The notes: generated by a model not told the origin, from the letters alone. A stretch of DNA of 64,000 bases from Bradyrhizobium sp. 186 (GCF_023101685.1 NZ_CP082164.1:5270001-5334000), one strand, 5' to 3'. Positions 1 through 9,189 are shown, numbered from the stretch's first letter. Numbers and translations are program-made.

Positions 1-426
1 GCCTATGTCGGCGGGTCCTTAGATGCGGCGACCGGCGAAAACCTGTCCGCGTTTGCCGTCATTCCCGCGACCTTTCGCCTCTCCGAGACCATGCGCATCA
101 ACCTCAACGGCGGCTGGCTCTGGGATCGCACGGTCGATCGCCACTATCTGACCTACGGCATCGGCTTCGACTGGAAGTTCACCGACACGTTGCAGTGGAC
201 GATCGAGGCGTACGGGCAGGCCGGAGCCTCGGAGATCGCAAGCGTGGTGCAGCCGCGGTTTCAGACCGGCGTGCGCTACCGGCCTAATGAAATATTCTCT
301 GTCGATCTGATCTATGGCCGGAACATCACCGGCGAGAATTCCAACTGGATCACGCTCGGCACCACGATCCGCTTCCCGGCGCCCGGTACCACCCAACCGG
401 AGCATCGGCGCACTGGCCATCTGTAA
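1..426 (+). CDS. outer-membrane beta-barrel protein, 3' part only
   Basis: The reading frame is open from the first base of the window, so the start lies upstream. The visible 141 residues alternate polar and aromatic residues as in beta strands (for example YLTYGIGFDWKF and WTIEAYGQAG), with short turns. A strand-like end, WITLGTTIRF, is followed by about 18 hydrophilic residues. This fits the last strands of an outer-membrane porin or a MetA-pathway-type barrel. An internal ATG at 91 could be mistaken for a start, but the same beta pattern continues upstream of it. Exact family and substrate are unknown. Confidence 0.6.
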   Translation, partial: AYVGGSLDAATGENLSAFAVIPATFRLSETMRINLNGGWLWDRTVDRHYLTYGIGFDWKFTDTLQWTIEAYGQAGASEIASVVQPRFQTGVRYRPNEIFSVDLIYGRNITGENSNWITLGTTIRFPAPGTTQPEHRRTGHL

Positions 427-647
427 CGGCAAGAACAATAGGAATAGGGAGGCTGCCTTGGCCGACCATGTGAAGGTCGAGAAAGGCCATGGGCCGAGGG
501 TCGGATGCCGCAAGCCGCGTTTCAAGGGCCGGTAGAATTCAAGCCGGGCATTGATCGCGCCGCGGACAGTCCGTATACGCCGCGCTGGGACAAAAGCGGC
601 TCGGTCAACGAGGTCGTAGAATGCCATTGAAATTGAGGGGGAGGCTC

Positions 648-2123
648 ATGACGGCCAGTTCAAACGTGCCTGAGGCGAAAGGGTTTCGCTGGAAGCTGAT
701 CGCGCCGCTCGTGGTGTGGCTCGTGATCTATCTGTGGCCGGTGCCGGCCGGGCTCAACGTCAACCAGTGGCACTATTTTGCAGTCTTTGCCGCCGTCATC
801 ACCGGGCTCATTCTGGAATCGATGCCGGTCGGCGCGGTCGGCCTGATCGGGCTGACGGTCGCCGGCGTCGGCGGCTATATCGATCCCGATCCGACCAAGT
901 CGCTGCGCTGGATGCTGGCGGGCTTTGCCGAAAGCACGGTGTGGCTGATCGTCGGCGCCTTCGTGTTCTCGATCGGCTATCGCAAGAGCCAGCTTGGCCG
1001 GCGCATTGCCCTTGTGCTGGTGCAAAAGCTCGGCGGCAACACGCTCGGTCTCGGCTACGCGGTGGCAATGTCGGACTTCCTGCTGGCGCCGGCGACGCCG
1101 TCCAACACCGCGCGTAGCGGCGGCATCGTCTATCCCATCATCAGTAACATCCCGCGCATCTATGGCTCCGAGCCGGGACCGACCGCCGGCAAGATCGGCA
1201 CCTACGTGATGTGGACCGCGTTCGCGTCGACCGCCGTCACGAGCTCGCTGTTCTTCACTGCGCTCGCGCCCAACGCCGCCGCGCTTGCGATCGCCAAGAA
1301 GACGGTCGGGGTCGACGTGAGCTGGGGCCAATGGTTCATCGGCTTCGCGCCGTTCGGCCTCCTCCTGATGGTGCTGGTCCCGCTGCTGAGCTACGCGGTG
1401 TGCCGGCCGGAAGTGAAGCGCAGCCCCGAAATCTCCGAATGGGCGGGGAAGGAGCTCGGGGTGATGGGCCCGATGTCGCGCAACGAGTGGATCATGCTGG
1501 GCCTGATCGTGCTCGCGATGTTCCTGTGGATCGCGGGCTCGAGCCCGGACATCCACGTGCCGGTGCTGGGTTCGAACTTCGTCAACGCCACCACCGTCGT
1601 GTTCATCGTGATCTCGCTGATGCTGGTCACCGGCGTGATCGAGTTTGCCGACATCGTCAGCGAGAAGAGCGCCTGGGAGGTGTTCTTCTATTTCACCTCC
1701 TTGCTGACGCTGGCCTCAGGCCTCAACGAGATCGGCTTCATCAAATGGTTCGCGAATGAATACGCCAAGCCGCTCGCCGGGCTGTCGCCATCGACAGCGA
1801 TGATCCTGCTGGTCGCGCTGTTCTTCTGGATCCATTATTTCTTCTCGAGCATCACCTCGCACGCTGCAGCGGTGCTGCCGGTGGTGCTCGCGGTCGGATC
1901 GGGCATCCCCGATCTGCCGGTCACGACCCTCGCCATGCTCTGCATGTATTCGCTCGGCCTGATGGGCGTGATCTCGCCCTACGCGACGGGGCCGGCGCCG
2001 ATGTATTTCGGCAGCGGCTATATCGGGAAGGGCCAGTTCTGGGGCTTCGGCCTGATCTTCGGGCTTCTCTATTTCAGCGGGCTGCTCTTGATCGTGCTGC
2101 CGTGGTTGCAGATGGTCCGGTAG
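648..2123 (+). CDS. DASS/SLC13-family anion (dicarboxylate or citrate type) transporter
   Basis: Inner-membrane secondary transporter of about 491 residues with roughly a dozen hydrophobic segments. It resembles divalent anion:sodium symporters and 2-oxoglutarate/malate translocators (CitT/DiT1 type), which move di- or tricarboxylates. Family-like features are the SNTARSGGIVYPI segment near residue 150 and the second-half repeat around SITSHAAAVLPV. The start at 648 is preferred over the in-frame ATG at 621 because a strong GAGGGGGAGG ribosome site precedes it. The gene stands alone, with met genes about 245 bp downstream. The substrate cannot be read from sequence. Confidence 0.85.
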   Translation: MTASSNVPEAKGFRWKLIAPLVVWLVIYLWPVPAGLNVNQWHYFAVFAAVITGLILESMPVGAVGLIGLTVAGVGGYIDPDPTKSLRWMLAGFAESTVWLIVGAFVFSIGYRKSQLGRRIALVLVQKLGGNTLGLGYAVAMSDFLLAPATPSNTARSGGIVYPIISNIPRIYGSEPGPTAGKIGTYVMWTAFASTAVTSSLFFTALAPNAAALAIAKKTVGVDVSWGQWFIGFAPFGLLLMVLVPLLSYAVCRPEVKRSPEISEWAGKELGVMGPMSRNEWIMLGLIVLAMFLWIAGSSPDIHVPVLGSNFVNATTVVFIVISLMLVTGVIEFADIVSEKSAWEVFFYFTSLLTLASGLNEIGFIKWFANEYAKPLAGLSPSTAMILLVALFFWIHYFFSSITSHAAAVLPVVLAVGSGIPDLPVTTLAMLCMYSLGLMGVISPYATGPAPMYFGSGYIGKGQFWGFGLIFGLLYFSGLLLIVLPWLQMVR

Positions 2124-2289
2124 GCCGGGCCGCAGGCTGATGCCCCGGCGGAGGAATTTTCTTCTCCGGGGAGGGATTGGGGAAACTTCATCCATCTCCT
2201 CGCAAATATCTGAAATTGCAACAAAGACCGGATCGGGCGATGGTGCGTGCTGCAGTGCAGCGCAGTTCACCGCGCGGTCGCTGTTCCCC

Positions 2290-2338
2290 GTCGCTTGATG
2301 CGACCTTGCTCTCGCGTGCGCCTCCCGGTGGGCGAGCA
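2290..2338 (+). promoter_or_regulatory. possible structured leader upstream of metN
   Basis: The leader of metN can fold into two adjacent hairpins. One is a perfect 5-bp stem, GTCGC / GCGAC, with loop TTGAT (2290-2304). The other has arms TGCTC (2307-2311) and GAGCA (2334-2338). Methionine transport genes are often controlled by SAM riboswitches, but I do not recognise the conserved core of SAM-II or any other SAM class. The structure is reported only as a candidate. Confidence 0.2.
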
Positions 2339-2368
2339 GACGAACTATTGTGCATGAAGGCCGTTTCC

Positions 2369-3490
2369 ATGAACGCCCACCAATCGCTCGCGATCGGACA
2401 GCCGGTCGAAACGCTTGAAGCGATTTCACCCGCCGCCCAGCCCGACACGATGGTCCGGCTCGCTGGTATTTCGAAGACCTATCCGGCCTATCGCGGCAAG
2501 CCCGGCGTCAATGCGCTGCAAGGTATCGACTTCGCGATCCCGCGCGGCTCGATCACCGGCGTGATCGGCCGCTCGGGCGCGGGCAAGTCGAGCCTGGTGC
2601 GGCTGATCAACGGGCTGGAGAAGCCGACCACGGGTCGTGTCGTCGTCGACGGCCGCGATATCTCCGCGCTAGCCGGCCACGAGTTGCGCCTGGCGCAGCG
2701 TTCGATCGGTATGATCTTCCAGCACTTCAACCTGCTGTCGTCGCGGACCGCGGCGAGCAACATTGCGCTGCCGCTCGAGATTGCCGGCTGGGCGAAAGCT
2801 GACATCCGGGAACGCGTTGCCGAGCTGCTTGCGCTGGTCGGGATCGCCGACAAGCACGACCGTTATCCTTCGGAACTCTCCGGCGGCCAGAAACAGCGCG
2901 TCGGCATCGCCCGGGCGCTCGCGACCCGTCCCAGCGTGCTGCTGTCGGACGAAGCGACCTCGGCGCTCGATCCGCAGACCACCCGCGCGATCCTCGATCT
3001 GCTCGCCAACATCAACCGCGAGCTCGGCGTGACCATCGTGCTGATCACCCACGAAATGTCCGTTGTCCGCCAGCTCGCGAAGGAAGTGGTGGTGCTCGAC
3101 GCCGGCCATGTCGTCGAAAGCGGTCATGTCGCCGACATCTTCACCCATCCCAAGCATCCGATCACGCAATCCTTTCTGGCCGAGGCGATCGGCGACAGCC
3201 TGCCGGTGTCGCTGGCGAGCCGGATCGTGCCGCAGCCGGCTGCCGGCGGGCAGGCTGTCATCCGCGTTCAGGTCCGCGGCGCAGGGGCCGGCGATACGCT
3301 GGTTGCGCGGCTCGCGCGCGAGCTCGGCCTCGACGTCTCGCTGCTGGCGGCCCGCATCGACGAGATCGGCGGCCAGCATGTGGGATCGCTGGTTCTCGGC
3401 ATTCCCGGCGGCGAGGGCGCGGCGACGCGGGTTGTTGCCTGGCTCTCTCAATATCAATTCTCGGCGGAGCGTCTCGGCTATGTCGCCTGA
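2369..3490 (+). CDS. metN: methionine ABC transporter ATP-binding protein MetN
   Basis: ATPase that powers D/L-methionine import with MetI and MetQ. An ABC domain with Walker A GRSGAGKSS, signature LSGGQKQR and Walker B VLLSDEATSALDPQ is followed by a C-terminal NIL/ACT-like domain of about 80 residues (from about 290). That domain is the methionine-sensing module that gives trans-inhibition in known MetN proteins. The frame is open from 2177. The ATG at 2369 is preferred because GAAGG precedes it at good spacing; 2354 (MKAVSMN) is the alternative. The stop overlaps metI by 11 bp, which indicates translational coupling. Confidence 0.92.
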   Translation: MNAHQSLAIGQPVETLEAISPAAQPDTMVRLAGISKTYPAYRGKPGVNALQGIDFAIPRGSITGVIGRSGAGKSSLVRLINGLEKPTTGRVVVDGRDISALAGHELRLAQRSIGMIFQHFNLLSSRTAASNIALPLEIAGWAKADIRERVAELLALVGIADKHDRYPSELSGGQKQRVGIARALATRPSVLLSDEATSALDPQTTRAILDLLANINRELGVTIVLITHEMSVVRQLAKEVVVLDAGHVVESGHVADIFTHPKHPITQSFLAEAIGDSLPVSLASRIVPQPAAGGQAVIRVQVRGAGAGDTLVARLARELGLDVSLLAARIDEIGGQHVGSLVLGIPGGEGAATRVVAWLSQYQFSAERLGYVA

Positions 3491-4145
3491 ACTCATCAAT
3501 TTGATCATCCAGGCCACCGGCGAAAGCCTGTTCATGGTTGGGGTCGCGGCGCTGCTCGGCACCGCCTTCGGCCTGCCGATCGGCGTCTTTCTCGCGACCA
3601 GCCGGAAGGGGGAGCTGTTCGCGGCCCCGACCGTCAATGCCGCACTCGGCATCGTTGTCAACGCCACGCGCTCCACGCCGTTCATCATCCTGGTGGTCGC
3701 GATCATCCCGTTCACGCGTCTCGTGGCCGGCACGTCGATCGGATCGACGGCGGCGATCGTGCCGCTCACCATCGCGTCGACGCCGTTCATTGCGCGGCTG
3801 GTGGAAGCTGCGATCCGCGAGGTCGACGGCGGCCTGATCGAGACTGCATCGTCGTTCGGCGCATCGCCGCTCCAGATCGTGTTCAAGGTACTGATCCCAG
3901 AGGCGCTGCCGGGTCTTCTGCTGGCGCTGACGCTCGCGGTGGTCAGCCTGCTCGGCTACTCCGCCATGGTCGGCGCGGTCGGTGGCGGCGGCCTCGGTGA
4001 TCTCGGAATCCGCTATGGCTACCAGCGCTTCATGCCGGAGATGATGCTGGCCGTCGTCGTCGTGCTGATCGCGCTGGTGCAGCTCGTTCAGAGCGCCGGC
4101 GACTATCTGGCGCGCCGGGTCAATCGCCGGCTGCGGCATCGCTGA
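3480..4145 (+). CDS. metI: methionine ABC transporter permease MetI
   Basis: Inner-membrane permease of 221 residues with about five membrane segments, the usual size for MetI. The EAA loop that contacts the ATPase is visible (VDGGLIETASSFGASPLQI near residue 120). The next segment, LLGYSAMVGAVGGGGLGDLGI, is typical of MetI. The ATG lies inside the 3' end of metN, so the two are co-translated. The frame stays open far upstream in metN, but that longer ORF is a shadow. Confidence 0.92.
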   Translation: MSPELINLIIQATGESLFMVGVAALLGTAFGLPIGVFLATSRKGELFAAPTVNAALGIVVNATRSTPFIILVVAIIPFTRLVAGTSIGSTAAIVPLTIASTPFIARLVEAAIREVDGGLIETASSFGASPLQIVFKVLIPEALPGLLLALTLAVVSLLGYSAMVGAVGGGGLGDLGIRYGYQRFMPEMMLAVVVVLIALVQLVQSAGDYLARRVNRRLRHR

Positions 4146-4173
4146 CACAGACTTTCTGACATTGGAGACATCA

Positions 4174-4950
4174 ATGCGTTTTCTCGTAACGATGACGGCT
4201 GCCGCGCTCATGCTGGCGAACCACGCCAGCGCCGAAACCATCCGGGTCGGCGTCACCGCAGGTCCGCATGCCGAGATCATGGACGTCGTGAAGAAGGTCG
4301 GGGCCGAGCGCGGCCTCGACATCAAGGTGGTGGAATTCACCGACTACGTGATCCCGAACCAGGCGCTGGCGCTGAAGGACCTCGAAGCGAACTCGTTCCA
4401 GCACGAGCCGTATTTGAAGAACCAGATCTCCAAGACCGGCTGGAAGATCGTCAAGGTCGCGACCACGATCGGCTCGCCGCAGGGTGTCTATTCGCAAAAG
4501 TACAAGAAGCTCACTGAGCTTCCCGAAGGCGCCCGCGTCGCCATCGCCAACGATCCCTCCAACGGCGCCCGCGGCCTGATGATCCTGGCGCTGCACGGCG
4601 TGATCAAGCTCAGGGATCCCGACAACGTCGCCTCGACCATCGCCGACATCACCGACAACCCGAAGAAGCTGCGCTTCGTCGAGCTCGACGCCGCCCAGCT
4701 CCCGCGCGCGCTCCAGGACGTCGACGTCGTCTCGATCAACAACAATTATGCCGTGCAGGCCGGGCTCAATCCGGCGGTCGATGCGATCGCCCGCGAGAAC
4801 CCCGATGGTCCCTGGGTCAACATCCTCGCCGTCCGCGAGGAGGACAAGGACAAGCCCTGGGTCAAGCCGCTGATCGAGGCCTATCGCTCCGATCCCGTGA
4901 AGGCGTTCTTGGAGACGCGCTTCAAGGGAACGTATCTGCCGGCCTGGTGA
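4174..4950 (+). CDS. metQ: methionine-binding protein MetQ (NlpA family)
   Basis: Periplasmic substrate-binding protein of the MetNIQ importer, 258 residues. A signal peptide (MRFLVTMTAAALMLANHASA) is followed by the NlpA fold with typical stretches such as VGVTAGPHAEIM, VEFTDYVIPNQAL and EANSFQHEPYLKN. No lipobox cysteine is present, so it is probably soluble rather than a lipoprotein. The start at 4174 has GGAGA six bases upstream; the in-frame 4162 start is less likely. The gene begins 28 bp after metI. No terminator is obvious downstream. Confidence 0.9.
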   Translation: MRFLVTMTAAALMLANHASAETIRVGVTAGPHAEIMDVVKKVGAERGLDIKVVEFTDYVIPNQALALKDLEANSFQHEPYLKNQISKTGWKIVKVATTIGSPQGVYSQKYKKLTELPEGARVAIANDPSNGARGLMILALHGVIKLRDPDNVASTIADITDNPKKLRFVELDAAQLPRALQDVDVVSINNNYAVQAGLNPAVDAIARENPDGPWVNILAVREEDKDKPWVKPLIEAYRSDPVKAFLETRFKGTYLPAW

Positions 4951-5129
4951 ACGTCCCACGTCCGCACTTCAGATTGCCGCGCGAGGTACAGTCTATCCGC
5001 TGCGTGGGGTATTCACCTCTCTCCCCAGCGCGGAAAGGTCGTCGGATTGCGCCTGGCGATGCGAAGCATCGTCCAGTGCAATCCGGGTGGGGGCCGCACT
5101 GCGAGCATATGCCAGCGGAATATGCTTAA

Positions 5130-5621
5130 ATGGCAATGCGAATACAACGACAGGGGCATGAGGTGGACATCAGACAAGACGATCCGACGGCGCCCCATGT
5201 CGCCGACTTGTTGGCATATCATCTGGAGGAGCTGCGTAGCGTCATGGCCGAGCACGCATTCGCACTGGATGCGACCGGTCTTTCGGCTGCGGCCGTGACT
5301 TTCTGGACGGCCTGGCAGGACGATATGCTGGTTGGATTCGGCGCTCTGAAGCAGCTGGATGACACGCATGGAGAAGTGAAGTCGATGCGCGCCGCCCCCG
5401 CTGCACGGCGCACTGGGGTAGGGCGGACTATTCTGTGCCACATCATCGCTGAAGCACGTAAACGGGGGTATGCGCGCCTCAGCTTGGAGACTGGTACGGC
5501 AGCGTTGCACGCTCCTGCTATCTCGCTCTACCGCAACGCCGGCTTCGTACCCTGTGAGCCGTTTGCCGACTATCGGGCCAGCCCACACAACCAGTTCATG
5601 AGACTCGACCTGTTGGATTGA
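5130..5621 (+). CDS. GNAT-family N-acetyltransferase
   Basis: Acetyl-CoA-dependent acetyltransferase of about 163 residues. Motif A with the acetyl-CoA pyrophosphate loop is ARRTGVGRTILCHIIAEARKRG. The C-terminal motif is APAISLYRNAGFVPCEPFADY, followed by a conserved-looking SPHNQFMRLDL tail. The true start is uncertain: ATG at 5130 or 5136, or GTG at 5163 (VDIRQDD), the last preceded by CAGGGG and matching where similar proteins usually begin. The acetyl acceptor is unknown. The gene is monocistronic. Confidence 0.85.
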   Translation: MAMRIQRQGHEVDIRQDDPTAPHVADLLAYHLEELRSVMAEHAFALDATGLSAAAVTFWTAWQDDMLVGFGALKQLDDTHGEVKSMRAAPAARRTGVGRTILCHIIAEARKRGYARLSLETGTAALHAPAISLYRNAGFVPCEPFADYRASPHNQFMRLDLLD

Positions 5622-6048
5622 GCTGCCTCGCTCCGGTGTTCTTTTTCAAGAACGGCAAGCGCCGCCGACAGGCAGAATTTTGTCTGCCTGGAAATATTTC
5701 GAATCCAAAGTCGTGGAACCGCAGGGAATGGGCGCATTGGCCGCACGTGCTGCGCACACGTCTGGAGAGATTCTAACGCTGCGCCTATCGCACTCCGAAA
5801 ACGCCTGCGTTAGGGCGAGGCATCAAAAATCGTACCGGCAAAGCCGGCGACTGTGGGGCCTCGCAAGACGTGACAGACTTCCAACGCGTGGCGTGGACGG
5901 CGGGACATAGACGAGCGGAAGCGGCGGCGTCTTTTGGACGGCTGTGCCCGGCCGTGACGCTGTGGAGGTGTCAGCGCCCCAAGCTCTCACGTCACCTGCG
6001 ATTGCCTTGGCAACAGGGAAGCGGGACCTGCTTGGTGAGATTTAGACG
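5622..6048 (+). other. intergenic stretch, no gene recognised
   Basis: There are 427 bases between the GNAT and the PepSY gene. A 76-codon ORF at 5680-5910 has unremarkable, arginine- and histidine-rich composition and no clear ribosome site, so it is not called. A short G/C palindrome (CCGGCAAAGCCGG) lies near 5837. No promoter or RNA gene was identified with confidence. Confidence 0.4.
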
Positions 6049-7337
6049 ATGAGAGCGATATTTGGTCGGCTGCATCGCTGGGCGGGACTGCTTACGGCAG
6101 GATTCCTGTTCTTTTCCGGCATCACCGGGGCGATCATCTCCTGGGATCATGAGATCGACGACGTCCTGAACCGGCACCTGTTCGATGTCACGAGCAAAGG
6201 GTCGGCAATTCCCTCCATCGAGCTCGCCAGGCAGATCGAGCAGCGCGATCCGCGGGCACGCTGGTCTACCTCTTCATGACGCCGGAGCAGGGCCGGTCGC
6301 TGTGGTTCTTCGTGATGCCGCGGATCGATCCGGCGACCGGCAAGCGCTACGCGCTCGACTACAATCAGATCTTCCTCGATCCCAACACGGGCGTCGAGCT
6401 CGGCCGGCGCTACTGGGGCGCGGTGTGGCCGGTGACGCGGGAGAACTTCGTCTCGTTCCTCTACAAGCTGCACTACACGATGCACATTCCGGAGTTCTGG
6501 GGCAGCGACCGCTGGGGCATGCGCGTGCTCGGCGTGATCGCCATCATCTGGACCATCGATTGCTTTGTCGGCTTCTATCTCACGCTGCCCGCACGACGCA
6601 GCGCCAGGGCCGCGCGGGCGCCTCAAGTCACGCGCCAGCTCGATCGCGGCTTCTGGGCGCGCTGGGCGCCGGCCTGGACCGTCAAGACAAGCGGCAGCGC
6701 CTACCGGATCAATTTCGACATCCACCGCGCTTTCAGTCTCTGGACCTGGGCGCTGCTGTTCGTCATCGCCTTCACGGCGTTCTCGCTGAACCTCTATTTC
6801 GAGGTGTTTTCGCCGCTGATGAAGATGGTGTCGAACTATACGCCGACGCCCTATGAGCAGAGGGCGTACCGGGATCTCGACGATCCCATCGAGCCCAAGG
6901 TCAGCTTTGCCGACATCGCGGCGCGCGCGGCGGCCGACGGCAAGGGGCGAGGGTGGACCACCCCGGTCGGCTCGATCAATTACGGCCCTGCCCATGGCGT
7001 CTATGCCGCCGCCTTCTTCCATCCTGGCGACGACCACGGCGCCGGCGGTGTCGGCCCGGCGCAGCTCTACTACGACAGCGAGGATGGACATCCGATCGGC
7101 GAAAGGCTGCCATGGGTCGGCACCGCCGCTGATATCTTTGTGCAGGCGCAGTTCCCGCTGCACTCGGGGCGCATCGTCGGGCTCTTCGGCCGCATCCTGA
7201 TCTCGATCATGGGGCTGGTGGTGGCGGCCCTTTCGGTCACAGGGGTCGTGATCTGGTGGCGCAAGCGCCGCGCCCGTGTCCGCGTCCGTGAGACCTCTGC
7301 GACTCGCCTGAGCCGGCAGCTCACACCGGCGGAGTAG
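6049..7337 (+). pseudogene. PepSY-associated membrane protein (PiuB-like), frameshifted
   Basis: The first part (6049-about 6260) gives MRAIFGRLHRWAGLLTAGFLFFSGITGAIISW..., the typical N-terminal helix of PepSY-TM / iron-regulated membrane proteins. The second part runs in the -1 frame to 7337 with further helices (GVIAIIWTIDCFVGFYLTLP, WTWALLFVIAFTAFSLNLY, ILISIMGLVVAALSVTGVVIWW). The switch falls at 6259-6264: one missing base in CGC-TGG-TCT would restore RAR-LVYLFMTPEQGRS. The combined length is one base short of a full ORF of about 429 codons. Such proteins usually accompany siderophore receptors; none is adjacent. It may be real decay or a sequencing error. Confidence 0.75.
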
Positions 7338-7428
7338 GGCACCCGGGTCCGCCCGGCCTGCGCGGATGAACCTTCACGCGAAACAAAGGCACAAAGGCTG
7401 GAGACAGCTCTTGCCTCCTGGGATCGCT

Positions 7429-8256
7429 ATGAAGTGGCTTGCCTTGCTCTGCCTGCTCGTGTTCGCTACCAACGCAAATGCGGCCGCTCCCGAGCAGCAC
7501 TATTTCGACCTGCGCGATCGCTACATCGCAAAGTTCTCGAAGGCGGCGGAAAACGACGAGACCTACAAGCAGCACGACGCCGCGCTGAAGGAGCTGGCAA
7601 GCGTGCTGCGTGGCCTGATCGGGCCGGTCACGATCAAGGGGCTTCCGGCGGATGCGAAGTCCAACGCGGACACGCTATACAGGGGCGACTCAGGCTTCGG
7701 CCATCTCGACGGGCTCGCTTTCGCGTCCGAAGCCGACAAGACGCAAGCCGTGGTGACGACCATTGCGCTGCTCAAGCACTGGCTTCGCGAGCACCGCGAG
7801 GACGGCATGCCGCAGGAGATCGGCGCCGCCTTCAAGTCGGACCGCTTCTACTACGCCGCGATCCAGGACGCCGCCTTCGCCAAATATGCGGAGCTACCGA
7901 TCGCCAAGCCTGCGGCGGCAAGCGTCGCGGTCGCCGTGCTGGGCCTGCGCGGCAATGGCGATCTGAAGGGACCGCCAAGCGAAATCGATGTCGTCGCGAT
8001 CCAGGGCGAGAAGGTCTTCTTCATCGCAGCACGCGACGCCGTGAAGACGGCTCCGATCGCAGCCTGCGAGAAGGTCTGGAAGCAGATGATGGCAAAGCCG
8101 ATCGACCAGAACGACCCGCGCGGCGACATGACCCGCGAAGACAACGCAATGACGGCCTTCACCCAGTGCTTCGCCAAGGCGGCGCCGAGCCAGAGCTGGT
8201 TCGCGACAGTCGTCAAGAAGGCGCAGAGCCAGTTGGATCTGCTGCCGCTGCGCTAG
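7429..8256 (+). CDS. secreted protein of unknown function
   Basis: Protein of 275 residues with a signal peptide (MKWLALLCLLVFATNANA, cleavage before AAPEQ). The rest is a soluble, mixed-charge domain with two widely spaced cysteines near the C terminus (AACEKVW and TQCFAKA), which could form a disulfide in the periplasm. I recognise no catalytic motif. The frame is open from 7366, but the ATG at 7429 starts a perfect signal sequence. The gene lies 91 bp after the PepSY gene in the same direction and is convergent with the next gene. Function unknown. Confidence 0.7.
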   Translation: MKWLALLCLLVFATNANAAAPEQHYFDLRDRYIAKFSKAAENDETYKQHDAALKELASVLRGLIGPVTIKGLPADAKSNADTLYRGDSGFGHLDGLAFASEADKTQAVVTTIALLKHWLREHREDGMPQEIGAAFKSDRFYYAAIQDAAFAKYAELPIAKPAAASVAVAVLGLRGNGDLKGPPSEIDVVAIQGEKVFFIAARDAVKTAPIAACEKVWKQMMAKPIDQNDPRGDMTREDNAMTAFTQCFAKAAPSQSWFATVVKKAQSQLDLLPLR

Positions 8257-8352
8257 TTCCGCTGCGTCACAAGTCTCGGCGGCGTCGAAAGGAATGGCGA
8301 AGGCGCTCATTCGTGCCGCCGTGACACTGAACGCGCAGAAGACGGCTGCCAG

Positions 8353-8907
8353 TTAGCCAGCGCTCGCGCGCGACCCGACGGCTGGTGATCCGCTCAACGC
8401 CGGGCCAGCAACGAGCCTGTCGAGGTCGACCAGCAACAGATCGGCAATGCGTGTCAGTTCGTGGAGAGCGATCGTCATCTCACCGTTCTCAGCAAGTGAC
8501 ACAAACTCGCGCGAGACGCCAAGGAGGTTGGCGATCTGGACCTCGGTGTAGCCACGCGCCTCGCGCACGCTTCTGACCTGTGCGCCAATCTGCTTTCTGT
8601 GCAGAACCTGCTCTTCCTCGGTCATCATGAGGGACTGTTCGTCCAGGCTCGCAACTCCGTCCGCGAACGCGACGCCGATCAGCCTCCGCTTCTGCCATGC
8701 GACACGGCAGGCCTTTCGCAGTCCGTCACCAAAGATCAGCGTGACCTCTTTCGGAACCGAGAGCGACCAGTTGAGCTTCAGTCTGGCTCCCGTGCCGGAA
8801 ACGTCCGAGATCGTGCAGGGGATGCTGACGGTGTTCCGGGTGCCATCAAATTCGATGAGCCCGGTCCTCGCCGTCGGTTGCCTGGTCGCAGCACGCAATT
8901 CGTCCAT
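8353..8907 (-). CDS. PilZ domain fused to an XRE-type helix-turn-helix
   Basis: Protein of 184 residues with two parts. Residues about 12-85 look like a PilZ domain: an early TARTGLIEF stretch in place of RxxxR, then CTISDVSGTGARLKL, matching D/NxSxxG, and a closing beta region (ACRVAWQKRRLIGVAF). Residues about 105-160 form a Cro/CI helix-turn-helix (GAQVRSVREARGYTEVQIANLLGVSREFVSLAENG). PilZ domains bind cyclic di-GMP in known proteins, so this may be a cyclic-di-GMP-responsive DNA-binding regulator. The N-terminal arginine motif is not perfect, so ligand binding is inference. The gene is monocistronic and convergent with the secreted-protein gene. Confidence 0.75.
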   Translation of the reverse strand: MDELRAATRQPTARTGLIEFDGTRNTVSIPCTISDVSGTGARLKLNWSLSVPKEVTLIFGDGLRKACRVAWQKRRLIGVAFADGVASLDEQSLMMTEEEQVLHRKQIGAQVRSVREARGYTEVQIANLLGVSREFVSLAENGEMTIALHELTRIADLLLVDLDRLVAGPALSGSPAVGSRASAG

Positions 8908-9000
8908 GAACGTCGAACCCTAGATGTCCGGCATTAACGCCGATACGGAACGCTTGCGGCCGATCCGCAAAATCAACGGTGAATATCGCAGCGTATTTTA

Positions 9001-9036
9001 CCTCCGGGATTCCTCGGGCTCAATCGAGCCCGGAGG
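9001..9036. repeat. nested inverted repeat between two minus-strand genes
   Basis: The outer arms CCTCCGGG (9001-9008) and CCCGGAGG (9029-9036) are perfect complements. An alternative inner pair, CGGGCTC (9015-9021) and GAGCCCG (9026-9032), overlaps the outer right arm, so the two folds exclude each other. It lies 154 bp past the stop of the M24 peptidase gene and could stabilise or end that transcript, but no T-run follows on either strand. Confidence 0.4.
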
Positions 9037-9189
9037 GCATGGTAAAGGATTCGTTTTCCACACTCCCTTCCGACGTCGCTGGGTGTCGTATCCGGTCCAT
9101 CGCCACTGCGCGAACATGGCCGCGCAGAAGAACAACATGGTTCACCGGTCTGGCGACGCCGAAGCACTTCGTTGCGGCGCGCGCAAAGG

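Noticed and set aside
2177..2368. N-terminal extension of MetN
   Set aside because: The added residues are Arg/Ser/Pro-rich and unlike any MetN; the ribosome site supports 2369.
2240..2368. SAM-II riboswitch before metN
   Set aside because: The conserved pseudoknot core could not be found.
5680..5910. 76-codon ORF in the gap before the PepSY gene
   Set aside because: No ribosome site, no motif and random-looking composition.
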